From Erythrobacter sp. F6033 (lineage in GTDB: Bacteria > Pseudomonadota > Alphaproteobacteria > Sphingomonadales > Sphingomonadaceae), in the NCBI RefSeq assembly GCF_023016005.1, contig NZ_JALKAZ010000002.1, positions 248,001 through 312,000 on the forward strand: 64,000 nucleotides of DNA, given 5' to 3'. Below the pieces are notes generated by a model. The model made no database searches. It was not told the origin of the DNA and saw only the letters and a program-made list of their open reading frames with translations. Positions 35,992 to 45,262 of this stretch are shown here, in pieces (positions within the stretch are counted from its first letter, which is position 1; each line of letters starts with the position of its first letter). A program made the translations under genes and the position numbers.

Positions 35992-36167
35992 TCGGAAATG
36001 CTCCAGAAATCATCCGAAGGCTGCGGCGCTTCCAGTGTCACAGCGGCGTTCGCCGGCGACGAGATTTGATCGCCCCATTGATCAATCGTCGCCGCACCAA
36101 CAATCACTGCTCCAACGGCAAAACCAAGAGCAAAGTTGCGATAAAGATCAGGGGCAAAGAGGTTCAT
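35988..36167 (-). CDS. Small membrane protein coupled to msrA
   Basis: A 59-residue frame from ATG 36167 has one hydrophobic segment (FALGFAVGAVIVGAATI, about residues 12-28) followed by a short outward or periplasmic tail. Its stop overlaps the msrA start by 4 bases (ATGA), which is the main support that it is real. A TTG at 36179 is an alternative start. The function is unknown; a membrane partner for the exported MsrA is one possibility. Confidence 0.6.
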   Translation of the reverse strand: MNLFAPDLYRNFALGFAVGAVIVGAATIDQWGDQISSPANAAVTLEAPQPSDDFWSISE

Positions 36168-36318
36168 AGGGATTCTCAAGATTTCGTTTTGCGTGTCTCA
36201 AGCGCCCCATTGCACCGCGCCGGATTGCGCGAAAATGAATGCGGCCTTCATGCGACAATTCGCGACAAAGTTCGATTTAGTTACGCCTCTAGAGAGAAAA
36301 AGATGCCAAGCCGTTAAC

Positions 36319-36543
36319 CTTGTTTGTTTCGCGCCCTCAAACGCCGGGCGCGGGCCATCCGGCCCGCTTGGCTTCCTCGCATAAGCTCGGGCGGCCGGTC
36401 GGCCTTGCGATACCTTCGGCATCGAATCGGTGCGAAAGCTTAGGTAAAGCTGCGGAGCACGGCGCGCAGCGCCGCAAGGGCGACCGCCCGCCCGCAGGTC
36501 CGAAGGGCCTAGGAAAGCGCACCCCGGATGGGGTGCGCAAAAC
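36319..36543 (-). repeat. Dispersed repeat element, copy 1, directly after purH
   Basis: Read on the minus strand, this 225-base stretch starts 1-2 bases after the purH stop. It opens with a GC-rich hairpin (GCACCCC/GGGGTGC, about 36538-36518), continues through a core GCGGGCGG...GTCGCCCTTGCGG (about 36494-36472) and a second core near 36426-36390, and ends in GAAACAAACAAG. The stretch at 54511-54746 follows the same order and base pattern on the plus strand. One frame (36540-36337) encodes 67 residues including FDAEGIARPTGR. The 36168-36318 part of the gap holds no gene I can support. Confidence 0.75.
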
Positions 36544-36544
36544 A

Positions 36545-38167
36545 TCAATGCCTAAAGTGCCGCATGCTGGTCAGGACCATTGCGAGGCCTGCCTCATCAG
36601 CCGCCGCGATCACTTCTTCGTCTCTAATCGAGCCGCCAGGTTGGATCACAGCAGTTGCCCCCGCTTCGGCGGCTGAGATCAGTCCGTCGGCAAACGGGAA
36701 GAACGCATCCGATGCAACCGCACTACCAACGGTGCGCGGCTCAGACCATTCATAGGTTTCCGCAGCCTCTTTCGCCTTGATCGCCGCTATGCGGGCTGAA
36801 TCTCGGCGGTTCATCTGCCCCGCTCCGATGCCAGCCGTCGCCCCGTCTTTGGCATAGACTATTGCGTTAGATTTGACGTGGCGTGCCACCGTCCATGCAA
36901 ACAGGCAGTCTTTGAGTTCTTGCTCTGTCGGCTCACGCTTCGTCACCACCTTCAGATCATCGAGCGTCACCGCGCCATTATCGCGCCCTTGGATCAGCAT
37001 GCCGCCTGCGATGGTCTTCATTGCAAAGCCGCCCCGGCGCGGATCGGGCAAAGTTCCGCATTCAAGCAGGCGCAGGTTTTTCTTCTTGGCAAAGACCTCG
37101 CGTGCTTCGGCGCTGACTTTCGGCGCGATCACAACTTCTGTGAAGATGCTGGCGATGGCTTCGGCAGTTGCGCCGTCCAATTCCGTATTCACCGCAACGA
37201 TACCGCCAAAAGCTGAAACACTGTCGCATTGAAGCGCATCATTCCAAGCCGCCAGCAGCGAACTGCCTTGCGCCACACCGCATGGGTTGGCGTGTTTGAC
37301 GATCACAACCGCAGGGTCTTGTCCGGCAAATTCAGCGACCAGTTCCAGCGCCGCATCAGCGTCGTTCAAATTGTTATAGCTCAGCGCCTTGCCTTGAAGC
37401 TGTTCAGCCTGCGGAACGCCGCTCGTACCAGTCACTTGCGGGACATAGATCGCCGCTGATTGGTGGGGGTTTTCGCCGTAACGCAGGATATCTTCGCGTT
37501 TGAAAGCCAGTGGCATGGTGTCGGTGAAAGGCGTGGCCTTGAGAGCTTCCGGACCAAGCGGATTGGTAAAGGCATCGCCAAAGGCGAACCAGTTCGCAAT
37601 CGCCGCATCATAGGCGGCCGTGCGCGCATAGGCCTTGCCCGCCATGCGGATACGGAACGCATCTGACGTCGCGCCATCATTCGCGTCCAGCTCTTCGAGA
37701 AGCTCGGCGTAGTCCGCCGCGTCTGTCATGATCGTCACAAAGCCATGGTTCTTGGCCGCGCTGCGGACCATGCTCGGCCCGCCAATGTCGATATTCTCGA
37801 TCACTTCCGCGCGTTCCGCGCCTTTGGCGACAGTAGCCTCAAACGGATAGAGATTGACCACAACGAGATCGATCGCGCCGATACTGTGTTCGTTCATCGC
37901 GGCGACGTGTTCGTCATTATCACGCAGCGCCAACAATCCGCCGTGGACGGTCGGGTGCAGCGTCTTAACGCGGCCATCCATCATTTCCGGAAATCCGGTA
38001 AGTTCAGACACATCGAGCACATCGAGACCCGCATCGCGCAATGCCTTGGCCGTGCCGCCTGTGCTCACCAGCTCAACGCCGCGTGCTGCCAGTGCCTTGC
38101 CCAAATCCGCAAGGCCACTTTTGTCGGACACCGAAAGCAGCGCCCGCTTGATTACCGTTTTTGCCAA
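36545..38167 (-). CDS. purH: Bifunctional AICAR transformylase/IMP cyclohydrolase
   Basis: PurH performs the last two steps of de novo IMP synthesis. The 540-residue product has an N-terminal methylglyoxal-synthase-like cyclohydrolase domain ([19 protein letters not shown], then [14 protein letters not shown] and [12 protein letters not shown]) and the C-terminal transformylase domain with [14 protein letters not shown]. The natural start appears to be TTG 38167, which follows GATTAGAGAA and lies 20 bases after the heparinase gene. The frame is open to 38311, but that part overlaps the upstream gene. It is the third gene of an rpe-heparinase-purH operon. Confidence 0.96.
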   Translation of the reverse strand: MAKTVIKRALLSVSDKSGLADLGKALAARGVELVSTGGTAKALRDAGLDVLDVSELTGFPEMMDGRVKTLHPTVHGGLLALRDNDEHVAAMNEHSIGAIDLVVVNLYPFEATVAKGAERAEVIENIDIGGPSMVRSAAKNHGFVTIMTDAADYAELLEELDANDGATSDAFRIRMAGKAYARTAAYDAAIANWFAFGDAFTNPLGPEALKATPFTDTMPLAFKREDILRYGENPHQSAAIYVPQVTGTSGVPQAEQLQGKALSYNNLNDADAALELVAEFAGQDPAVVIVKHANPCGVAQGSSLLAAWNDALQCDSVSAFGGIVAVNTELDGATAEAIASIFTEVVIAPKVSAEAREVFAKKKNLRLLECGTLPDPRRGGFAMKTIAGGMLIQGRDNGAVTLDDLKVVTKREPTEQELKDCLFAWTVARHVKSNAIVYAKDGATAGIGAGQMNRRDSARIAAIKAKEAAETYEWSEPRTVGSAVASDAFFPFADGLISAAEAGATAVIQPGGSIRDEEVIAAADEAGLAMVLTSMRHFRH

Positions 38168-38187
38168 TTCTCTAATCCCTTTGGGTT

Positions 38188-40065
38188 TTAACCCATCTTC
38201 TTGAGCAGCCAGGAGAATTGACCCCCGCCGCGTGACGTCAAACCTTCGATCACCAATTGCTCTGTCGGATGCGGACGACCATCGCCATCGACCCACAAGC
38301 TGTCTTCGCATTTCAGCGCGACATCCGCCGCGCCCGCCGCGTCACCGCGCAAGCGGAACTGCCACAGCTTTCCATCCGGCGTGAGCAAGCTTGCACCGCG
38401 TCCGTCTTCGGACAGATGCGCCTCAACCCCGCGCCCGAGATGGAAACGGATCGCAAAGCCGATCTTGCCGCGTTTGCCCTTGCGCGAGACGGGCAAAAGG
38501 ATGTCTTCACCCGCCAACTCGCTGCCATCCGTACGGAGGGAAAGGACCCGCTGGTGCGTGAGGCCAAAGCGGGCGCCGTAGCCATCGTGGCTGGCCTCAA
38601 TCCGGTGCGCTTCGCGGCCATGTTTGCTCAGCACTTTGCGCTCAACGTCAACCGTTTCCGCCCCGCGCCCAAGCTTACCGTGCAGCAGCACAGCTGTGGA
38701 GTTGGCATTGTCGAGAATAAGAGTGGAATGCGCCGCAGTCGCGCGCAGGCCTTGCCCAATTCTCGCAGGGATCTGGCCACCTGAAAGCGACGATCCGCCA
38801 CAATTGACGATCAGGCGAGACGGGCCGTCTGAAACTTCAAAAGCAAGCGTCGATGCGCAGCCATTGCGAACATGGCGCGCGCGGGGAGGCGGAGCGGCGT
38901 CAAATTGCACCACTGTTTTGCCGCCGCGCAGCCGGTGAAAGCCCCAATGCTCAACTTCCTTGAGCGGGCGCGTGCGAATGCCCGTTGCCGCAAGCAATGA
39001 CGCCACTCGGTCGGCGGCGATTGCGCCATTGCCTTGCCAACTGCCCAAACCGCCATCGCCGTGACGCAGCACCAGCAGCGGCGGCACCAAAAGCTCGCGC
39101 ATCACAATCAGCGCTTCGGGAACATCGACCTCAACTGCTTCATAGCACGCGATCAAGTTGGTCAGAACCGCGATGGCGTCCATTTGCGCCTCTGGGCAGC
39201 GAGCCAGCACGCCGCCATCTTCGCCAACCAATTCCCCAAGCGCGCGAATAAGCGCAGCTTCGCCATAAAGGCGTCGAGGCTTGCCTTCCGGCAACAAAAG
39301 CCCGGCTGCCGTCACGCCAGCAAGACCAGCAATCTGGCCAAGCCCTGCGCCTGTGCGGACCGCTTTGCGGTCAAGCCAACCGGCTGTTTCCTGAATGGCG
39401 GCAAGCAGGCGAGGCCGCAACTCACCACCTTTGGTGCCGAGGATTAGAGGCGCGTGGACCAGCCAAGCGAGCAGGCGGAGGCCGACATTCTCCACCTCCC
39501 ACGCCGGGCCTTTTGCAGGTTCACCATTCGCTTCGAGCCAACGCAAGGTGATCCGTTCAGCAGAACTGATGCAGTCTTCGCGCGGCGCGCTAGCAGCGAG
39601 GTCCGCCAGCCAAGAGAAAGAGTGCAAGGTGCGCTCAACCCGCGGCGCCGACTTAGCAGTGGCCTCAAAATTGACCTGGGCGATCGGCAGTTTGACGCCA
39701 TCGATCAGAAAATGCCCCGCTCTGATCGCAGTCCCGGCGGCACGATTGCCAATGGCGGGAGCATCGACCGTGGCGAGAATACGCACAGGTGCCGCGCGGC
39801 GGAAGGGAGCCGCGAGCGCATGACCGGGCACACCCATACGGTATGCCATGCGGATCAAAGCCTCACCTGCGCTGGAACGCGGCGCGATAACATCCGTCAG
39901 CGCGAGAGCGCGCGATGTTTCGACTTCGGGATGGAGGCTATCTTCATCGCCAGCAACAACGGCCAAACCGCCCGCATGCTCATTTCCCCCGCCTAGGGGA
40001 AGGGCGGCATCATCAGCAATATCCTCGATCTCGTCTTCGGGAGTATCGCGGAACAGGGTTGCCAT
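38188..40065 (-). CDS. Heparinase II/III family protein
   Basis: The 625-residue protein has an alpha-helical N-terminal half (about 60-350, an alpha/alpha toroid) and a C-terminal beta-sandwich with the heparinase II/III-like start [14 protein letters not shown] (about 415) and [18 protein letters not shown] (about 440). Such proteins may be polysaccharide lyases. A copy between rpe and purH is a recurring arrangement in alphaproteobacteria, and its true substrate is not known to me. The start overlaps the rpe stop by one base (TAATG). No signal peptide is seen. Confidence 0.88.
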   Translation of the reverse strand: MATLFRDTPEDEIEDIADDAALPLGGGNEHAGGLAVVAGDEDSLHPEVETSRALALTDVIAPRSSAGEALIRMAYRMGVPGHALAAPFRRAAPVRILATVDAPAIGNRAAGTAIRAGHFLIDGVKLPIAQVNFEATAKSAPRVERTLHSFSWLADLAASAPREDCISSAERITLRWLEANGEPAKGPAWEVENVGLRLLAWLVHAPLILGTKGGELRPRLLAAIQETAGWLDRKAVRTGAGLGQIAGLAGVTAAGLLLPEGKPRRLYGEAALIRALGELVGEDGGVLARCPEAQMDAIAVLTNLIACYEAVEVDVPEALIVMRELLVPPLLVLRHGDGGLGSWQGNGAIAADRVASLLAATGIRTRPLKEVEHWGFHRLRGGKTVVQFDAAPPPRARHVRNGCASTLAFEVSDGPSRLIVNCGGSSLSGGQIPARIGQGLRATAAHSTLILDNANSTAVLLHGKLGRGAETVDVERKVLSKHGREAHRIEASHDGYGARFGLTHQRVLSLRTDGSELAGEDILLPVSRKGKRGKIGFAIRFHLGRGVEAHLSEDGRGASLLTPDGKLWQFRLRGDAAGAADVALKCEDSLWVDGDGRPHPTEQLVIEGLTSRGGGQFSWLLKKMG

Positions 40066-40727
40066 TACCTCTCGCCCTTAAGCGCGGCGATATTGGCAGC
40101 GTATTGATCGGGACCGCCTTTGAATGTGGCTGACCCTGCGACCAGCACATCGGCGCCGGCCTCTTCGCACAATCGCGCAGTTTCCGGGTTTACTCCGCCA
40201 TCAACTTCGAGGTGGATCGGGCGACCCTCTTTTTCGATCATGGCGCGGATGCGGCGCACTTTATCGAGCTGTGAATGGATAAACGTCTGCCCGCCGAAAC
40301 CCGGATTGACGCTCATCACAAGCACCAGATCGACGAGGTCCATCAGATTATCGAGCACCTCGACCGGCGTGCCGGGGTTGAGCACCACACCGGCCTTTTT
40401 GCCCAGCGCGCGGATCGCCTGAAGCGTCCGGTGGACGTGGGGCCCTGCTTCGGGGTGAACGGTGATGATGTCCGCGCCAGCCTCGGCAAAAGCCTCCAGA
40501 TACGGATCGACAGGCGCGATCATAAGGTGGACGTCAAATGTCTTGCTTGTGTGCGGGCGCAGAGCCTTAACAACATCTGGTCCGATTGTGATGTTGGGCA
40601 CATAATGTCCGTCCATCACATCGATATGCACCCAATCTGCACCGGCTGCGTCAATCGCTCGCACCTCCTCACCCAACTTCGAAAAGTCAGCGGAAAGAAT
40701 TGAAGGAGAGATCAGTGGTGCTGGCAT
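40065..40727 (-). CDS. rpe: Ribulose-phosphate 3-epimerase
   Basis: Rpe interconverts ribulose 5-phosphate and xylulose 5-phosphate in the pentose phosphate pathway. The TIM-barrel protein has 220 residues with the metal and catalytic motifs [15 protein letters not shown] (about 6-20), [12 protein letters not shown] (about 34-45), VHPEAGPH and [11 protein letters not shown] (about 140-150), and a phosphate-binding end. ATG 40727 gives the usual N-terminus. Further upstream codons, to 40784, are not conserved-looking. It is the first gene of the rpe-heparinase-purH operon. Confidence 0.96.
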   Translation of the reverse strand: MPAPLISPSILSADFSKLGEEVRAIDAAGADWVHIDVMDGHYVPNITIGPDVVKALRPHTSKTFDVHLMIAPVDPYLEAFAEAGADIITVHPEAGPHVHRTLQAIRALGKKAGVVLNPGTPVEVLDNLMDLVDLVLVMSVNPGFGGQTFIHSQLDKVRRIRAMIEKEGRPIHLEVDGGVNPETARLCEEAGADVLVAGSATFKGGPDQYAANIAALKGER

Positions 40728-40772
40728 AATTGTATCTTCGGGTGTGGGAAAAGTCCCGTATCGCGCTGCTCC

Positions 40773-40802
40773 ACCATACGGCACGCACGAATCCTCTCAC
40801 AA
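40773..40802 (-). promoter_or_regulatory. Candidate sigma-70-type promoter for rpe-heparinase-purH
   Basis: On the minus strand, TTGTGA (40802-40797) and TATGGT (40778-40773) are separated by 18 bases and end 45 bases before the rpe start. Both hexamers keep four of six consensus positions. It is the only plausible promoter I see before the operon. Confidence 0.4.
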
Positions 40803-40945
40803 GCGCGGGCCGAACCCTTTTCCACCGGTGTAAGGCTCAGTTTTGGGTCAATTCAGGTGGAATTCAGCGCGCCTGTGCCATTTGTCGATGCATATTGGGC
40901 CCCGTGAAACGGCCACGAATGTATTTGAAGGTTTGGAATACGACT

Positions 40946-41461
40946 ATGAAACCAATGGCAATTGGCTTTGGAGCGCTGGGCGCTCTGGCGCTCGGTTCAG
41001 CGCTGGCAATCGCGCCAGCTGCCTCCGCACAAACGGCTTACGCCCAGGTAAGCGGCAACGATATGAGCAAGTGCGCCGCGGGCAACGGCCCTGCGGTGCG
41101 TCTCCGTGTGAGCGGATTGAAGTCTTCCAGCGGCAATTTGTTCGTACGCGTTTATTTCGCCAAGAGCGGCGATTGGCTCAAAAGCAAACGGTACCTCACC
41201 CGCATCGACACGAAACCGCGCCAGGGGTCTATGACAGTCTGCGTGCCAGTGCCGCGCGCAGGCAACTACGCCATCGCTGTTCAGCATGATGCGAACGGCA
41301 ACCGCGAAATGGACTTTTCGAAAGACGGTGCCGGCATGTCGAACAATCCGAAGATTGGTTCGTTTCTCGGTATCCCGCGCCCACCTTCGGCGAAGAAAGC
41401 CAGCTTCAGCGTTGGAAACGGCGTCAAGCCACTCGCCATTACAGTCCGCTACCGCGACTGA
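40946..41461 (+). CDS. DUF2141 exported protein
   Basis: This 171-residue protein has a clear signal peptide (MKPMAIGFGALGALALGSALAIAPAASA, by pieces residues 1-28). A DUF2141-like domain follows, with NLFVRVYFAKSGDWL (about 65) and the family end GNYAIAVQHDANGNREMDFSKDG (about 105-127), which resembles a calcium-loop turn. The DUF2141 family is of unknown function and is found in the periplasm or outer envelope. A second DUF2141 gene lies at 44.7 kb. An upstream in-frame ATG at 40919 is less likely because it would displace the signal peptide. Confidence 0.85.
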   Translation: MKPMAIGFGALGALALGSALAIAPAASAQTAYAQVSGNDMSKCAAGNGPAVRLRVSGLKSSSGNLFVRVYFAKSGDWLKSKRYLTRIDTKPRQGSMTVCVPVPRAGNYAIAVQHDANGNREMDFSKDGAGMSNNPKIGSFLGIPRPPSAKKASFSVGNGVKPLAITVRYRD

Positions 41462-41506
41462 CTTTAACCGCTATGCGCGCGGGGCAGGCAGCGCTAACCT
41501 GCCGTC

Positions 41507-42712
41507 ATGCTAACCGACACACTTCTCGATTCCGCCCGCGCACTCGCGCCTGATATCATTGCGCTGCGCCGCGCCATCCACGCCGAACCGGAACTGGGCC
41601 TACACACGCCGCTGACCATGGCGAAGGTGCGAGAGGCGCTGTCCGATCTGCCGCTTGAATGGAAGACCGGCCCGTCAACGACAGGCGCTGTCGCGACACT
41701 CACAGGCGGAAAGGCCGGCGCAGATGCTCCCCGCGTGCTGCTACGCGGCGATATGGACGCGCTGCCTATGGACGAGAAAACCGATCTCGATTTCGCATCC
41801 ACCATTCCGGGCCGGATGCATGCCTGCGGTCACGACACTCACACCGCAATGCTAACGGGTGCCGCGCGAATTCTCGCCGCGCAGCAAAGCGAGTTGACCG
41901 GCACTGTCGATTTCATGTTCCAGCCGGGCGAAGAAGGGTATCATGGCGCGCGCTTTATGCTGGATGATGGCCTGATTGATCCGCTGCCCGATGCCGCGTT
42001 TGCGCTCCATATTATGCCCAACGCCGCATACGGTGTTCTCGCGGGCCGCGCAGGGCCGCTAATGGCAGCAGCTGATCAATTCACCATCACCGTCAAAGGA
42101 CGCGGCGGGCATGCCTCCATGCCGCATGATTGCGCCGATCCCGTGCCAGCCGCAGCGGCGATTGTCGGTGCGATCCAAGCCATGGTGACGCGCCGTTTTA
42201 AAGCCACCAATGCTGTGGTTGTGACCGTGACCCAGATTCACGCAGGCACCGCCCACAACGTAATTCCGGACGATGTCGTTCTGGGCGGCACGATCCGCAC
42301 GCTTTCCGCCGATCACCGGGAGAAAGTGCACGGCCTCATCGCAGAAACCGCGCGCCAAACCGCGGCTGCATACGGCGTCGAGGCAACATGCGAGCTTGAG
42401 TTCGGCTTTCCCGTGACGCTGTGCGATACAAGGGCTGTCAATCTGGGCGAGAAAGTCGCGAAGCAGCTAGGCGGAGCAGAAGGTTGGCGCGATCTACCCG
42501 ACCCGATCATGGGCGCAGAGGATTTCTCCTACCTGCTCGAAAAAGTGCCGGGCGCGATGTTCTTTTTGGGCGTTGCGCCCGATGGCGAGGACTGGACACA
42601 GTGCTGCGCGATCCACTCCCCTCGAATGCATGTAGACGAAGGCGCATTACCACACGGGGCAGCAATGCTCGCAGGCTGCGCGCTCGAATTCATCGAAAAC
42701 GGGTTCGCGTAG
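41507..42712 (+). CDS. M20-family amidohydrolase (hippurate hydrolase/IAA-amino acid hydrolase-like)
   Basis: This 401-residue zinc peptidase-like enzyme cleaves N-acyl or amide bonds of amino acids. The metal ligands appear in [15 protein letters not shown] (about 103-117), [14 protein letters not shown] (about 140), [10 protein letters not shown] (about 166) and [16 protein letters not shown] near the C-terminus. The N-terminus [14 protein letters not shown] is typical of the amidohydrolase branch of M20. No signal peptide is seen. It lies 45 bases after the DUF2141 gene. Confidence 0.93.
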   Translation: MLTDTLLDSARALAPDIIALRRAIHAEPELGLHTPLTMAKVREALSDLPLEWKTGPSTTGAVATLTGGKAGADAPRVLLRGDMDALPMDEKTDLDFASTIPGRMHACGHDTHTAMLTGAARILAAQQSELTGTVDFMFQPGEEGYHGARFMLDDGLIDPLPDAAFALHIMPNAAYGVLAGRAGPLMAAADQFTITVKGRGGHASMPHDCADPVPAAAAIVGAIQAMVTRRFKATNAVVVTVTQIHAGTAHNVIPDDVVLGGTIRTLSADHREKVHGLIAETARQTAAAYGVEATCELEFGFPVTLCDTRAVNLGEKVAKQLGGAEGWRDLPDPIMGAEDFSYLLEKVPGAMFFLGVAPDGEDWTQCCAIHSPRMHVDEGALPHGAAMLAGCALEFIENGFA

Positions 42713-42720
42713 AGAAAAAA

Positions 42721-42797
<77 letters not shown>

Positions 42798-42939
42798 CGA
42801 TTGCCTGACGCTACAATCACGCCGGGCGCGCCGATTAGCAAGGCTTATGCCGCTTCGCCAGCCAATAATCGACATCGGGCGCAAATGGCCAATCCAACAT
42901 TAACCAAAAGACAAGGCGTTCGCGTCTATACAGCGCTCC

Positions 42940-43341
42940 ATGTCAGCACTACCTCCAGAGCAGATGCGCGTAATGCGCGAAACGGCCGAGCAGGCCACAC
43001 GCCCCATCCAGGCGCTCGCGCAGAAATGGGATGACCTGCACAGCAGAGCTGCTGAGGTCGCGGCTCTGGCGCAGCTTGCACCCGAAAAATCGGATCAGGA
43101 CGCTGACCGCTTCGCGACAGCGCTTGGTCAATCTGCCGAATGGCAACGCGAACTGGCGTGGCAGGGCATCGAGGATATCGATGCAATGATGCAGCCCGGA
43201 TTAAGAGCGCTAAAAGTCATCACGGCTCGCGGCATGGATGCAAATGCTCCCGCACTGGCGCTTTGGCGCGAATTCCATATGGCACGCGAAGGGGTCCTGC
43301 ATGTGCTCGTGACCGACAGGCGCGCGGTGCCCCGCGACTAA
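42940..43341 (+). CDS. Hypothetical protein, 133 residues
   Basis: This cytoplasmic protein of 133 residues is mostly helical and rich in Ala, Gln and Glu, with no signal peptide or recognisable motif. Helices are predicted at about 8-30, 38-75 and 80-125. It begins at ATG 42940 and ends 17 bases before the LexA box of mmcB. Codon use looks like that of its neighbours. I do not recognise its family. Confidence 0.65.
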   Translation: MSALPPEQMRVMRETAEQATRPIQALAQKWDDLHSRAAEVAALAQLAPEKSDQDADRFATALGQSAEWQRELAWQGIEDIDAMMQPGLRALKVITARGMDANAPALALWREFHMAREGVLHVLVTDRRAVPRD

Positions 43342-43358
43342 GTCAGCAGGTTGACCTT

Positions 43359-43373
43359 GTTCGCGGTATGTTC
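43359..43373 (+). promoter_or_regulatory. LexA (SOS) box upstream of mmcB
   Basis: GTTC (43359-43362), seven bases, then GTTC (43370-43373) is exactly the direct-repeat SOS box of alphaproteobacterial LexA. It ends 12 bases before the chosen mmcB start, where a bound repressor would block transcription. The motif position also argues against an in-frame ATG at 43368 as the mmcB start. Confidence 0.75.
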
Positions 43374-43385
43374 CAATCATGCCGC

Positions 43386-43877
43386 ATGACTTCTACCGTT
43401 CCAGACACAATTGATTCGCCTTCAACTGCTCAGGATGTGGCGCGCGGCATCATGCGCCTATTCGCGCGCAACGATATCTGGTGTCTGCCAGAGGTTCCGC
43501 TCAAGAATGGGCGGCGATCTGATTTGATGGGCGTTGATGCCAAGGGCCTGATCGTGATTGTCGAGATCAAGGTCGCTCGCGGCGATCTGCTCGGCGACAG
43601 CAAATGGCCCGATTATCTCGATTATTGCGACCGCTTTTTTTGGGGCGTGCCGCCAGGGCTCGACCGAAGCCCGCTGGAAAGCGAAGCGTACCGGCCTGAT
43701 GCCTGCGGCGTCATAGTGGGCGATGGCTATGACGCAGAGATATTGCGCCATGCCCCTCTCGATCCGCTCGCAGCTGCCCGGCGCAAGGTTCAGGTCGAAC
43801 GGCTCGCCCGAATGGCGATGCGACGCCACACCGTCTTACATGATCCGCATTGCGGCGATCCGGTAAGCGCGGGATAG
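43386..43877 (+). CDS. mmcB: MmcB-family DNA repair protein
   Basis: This 163-residue protein belongs to a family related to PD-(D/E)XK nucleases. A catalytic-like core is seen in NGRRSDLMGVDAKGLIVIVEIKVARGDLLGD (about residues 40-70), with D46 and the ExK of EIK. In Caulobacter, mmcB is SOS-induced and contributes to resistance to mitomycin C. The upstream GTTC-N7-GTTC LexA box supports the same regulation here. The product is cytoplasmic. Confidence 0.9.
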   Translation: MTSTVPDTIDSPSTAQDVARGIMRLFARNDIWCLPEVPLKNGRRSDLMGVDAKGLIVIVEIKVARGDLLGDSKWPDYLDYCDRFFWGVPPGLDRSPLESEAYRPDACGVIVGDGYDAEILRHAPLDPLAAARRKVQVERLARMAMRRHTVLHDPHCGDPVSAG

Positions 43878-43916
43878 GACTGTTTTCGGTAAGCTTTCTG
43901 CGTCATACATGGCGCC

Positions 43917-44687
43917 ATGCTATCGCCTGACACGCCCATCCTACTTGCCTTATTGATCGTTAGCCTCGTGACGTCGGGATTTGTCGCGGCCCGGTACTTC
44001 GCGTCCAGTGGGCTTTTCGCATGGATCACTCAGCGGGTTCGCCCGGGTCTCTATGATGGACAGCGGGCGCAAATTGGCCGCGAGATCCGCTGGTCCTTGC
44101 TCGCCACGGTCATTTACGGCGCGCCCGCCGGGATGCTTTTCTGGAGCTGGAACCACTTTGGCTGGACACAGCTTTATGCAGGTTTCACCGACTATCCGCT
44201 GTGGTACCTGCCGCTTTCGGTGCTGATCTATCTCTTCGCGCAGGACACGTGGTTTTACTGGACCCACCGCGCGATGCATGAACCCCGATTGTTCAAAGTG
44301 ATGCATAAAGTCCATCACGACAGCAAACCGCCAACCGCGTGGACAGCAATGAGTTTCCATTGGCTGGAATCGATCATTGGGGCGGCGCTGATCCCTGCAA
44401 TGCTGCTCATTGTGCCAATCCACATCGCTATGCTGGGCGTGGTGCTGTCCATCGCAACCCTGATGGGCGTCACCAATCACATGGGTTGGGAGATTTTCCC
44501 GCGATGGCTTGTTCATTCCCCGTTGGGACAATGGGTGATAACAGCCAGCCATCATGAAAAGCATCACGAGGAGTATCGATGCAACTTCGGTCTGTATTTC
44601 CGTTTCTGGGATCGCGTTTGCGGGACCGATCGCGGCTTCTCGAAACGCATCGTGAGCGAAGCCGGGCACGAAAGCGCCCAAGCATGA
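43917..44687 (+). CDS. Fatty-acid hydroxylase/sterol desaturase superfamily membrane protein
   Basis: This 256-residue integral membrane di-iron enzyme has four or five helices and the eight-histidine pattern of the superfamily: HRAMH (about 118-122), HKVHH (about 131-135) and HHEKHHEEY (about 214-222). Members hydroxylate lipids; in sphingomonads the related CrtZ/CrtG enzymes act on carotenoids, but the exact product cannot be read here. The stop overlaps the start of the DUF2141 gene by 4 bases, so the two are probably co-translated. Confidence 0.9.
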   Translation: MLSPDTPILLALLIVSLVTSGFVAARYFASSGLFAWITQRVRPGLYDGQRAQIGREIRWSLLATVIYGAPAGMLFWSWNHFGWTQLYAGFTDYPLWYLPLSVLIYLFAQDTWFYWTHRAMHEPRLFKVMHKVHHDSKPPTAWTAMSFHWLESIIGAALIPAMLLIVPIHIAMLGVVLSIATLMGVTNHMGWEIFPRWLVHSPLGQWVITASHHEKHHEEYRCNFGLYFRFWDRVCGTDRGFSKRIVSEAGHESAQA

Positions 44688-45121
44688 TACGCTCCGTGGT
44701 TCTTGCCGCGGGCACCGCTTTGACAGCGATGGCTGCGCCCGTCGCCGCGAGCGAAGTCACGATCACGGTCACCAATTTGCGATCAACCGAAGGGGTTGTG
44801 CGAGCCTGCATCACCGCCCTCGAAAAGGCTTTCCCCAAGTGCAAGAAAGACCCTGAATCGCTCCGCACCGTCGTGCCAGCAGGTGAAACTGTGACCATTA
44901 CGTTCAAAGGTGTGAAACCCGGCAAATATGCCATCGCGCTGCTGCATGATGAAAACAACAACGGCAAAGCCGATCGTGCCTTGGGCATGATGCCAAAGGA
45001 AGGATATGGCTTTTCGCGCGATGCACCGGTCCGGATGGCGCCGCCGAAATTCAAAGATGCGGTGTTCGATCTTGGCGAAGCACCACAAAACCTGACGATA
45101 AAGATGCGCTACTTCCTCTAG
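44684..45121 (+). CDS. DUF2141 exported protein, second copy
   Basis: The 145-residue product has a signal peptide (MIRSVVLAAGTALTAMAAPVAA) and a compact DUF2141 domain: VTITVTNLRSTEGVVRACI, two cysteines (CITALEKAFPKC, about residues 42-53) and the hallmark AIALLHDENNNGKADRALGMMPKEGYG (about 85-112). The ATG overlaps the stop of the fatty-acid hydroxylase-like gene. It is a paralogue of the gene at 40946. Its role in the envelope is unknown. Confidence 0.9.
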   Translation: MIRSVVLAAGTALTAMAAPVAASEVTITVTNLRSTEGVVRACITALEKAFPKCKKDPESLRTVVPAGETVTITFKGVKPGKYAIALLHDENNNGKADRALGMMPKEGYGFSRDAPVRMAPPKFKDAVFDLGEAPQNLTIKMRYFL

Positions 45122-45262
45122 GCAAGCACGCAATTGGCTGACTGACGTCACTGGCCCTATCGCTCGCAATTCTCAGAATTCCAGCATGCACTTAACGGGA
45201 TGTTTACCACGCATCTCCAGAACCCCAGACGGTAAACGTTAAGCAAGGGGCGTGTTAAGGCC

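Noticed and set aside
36198..36548. 116-residue minus-strand frame through repeat copy 1
   Set aside because: It overlaps the purH stop and consists of repeat-element sequence. It is treated as part of the repeat, not as a gene.
45166..45182. AATTCT-C-AGAATT palindrome in the gap before the acidic PAS-type gene
   Set aside because: The stem is short and AT-rich with no T run. This is too little to call a terminator or operator.
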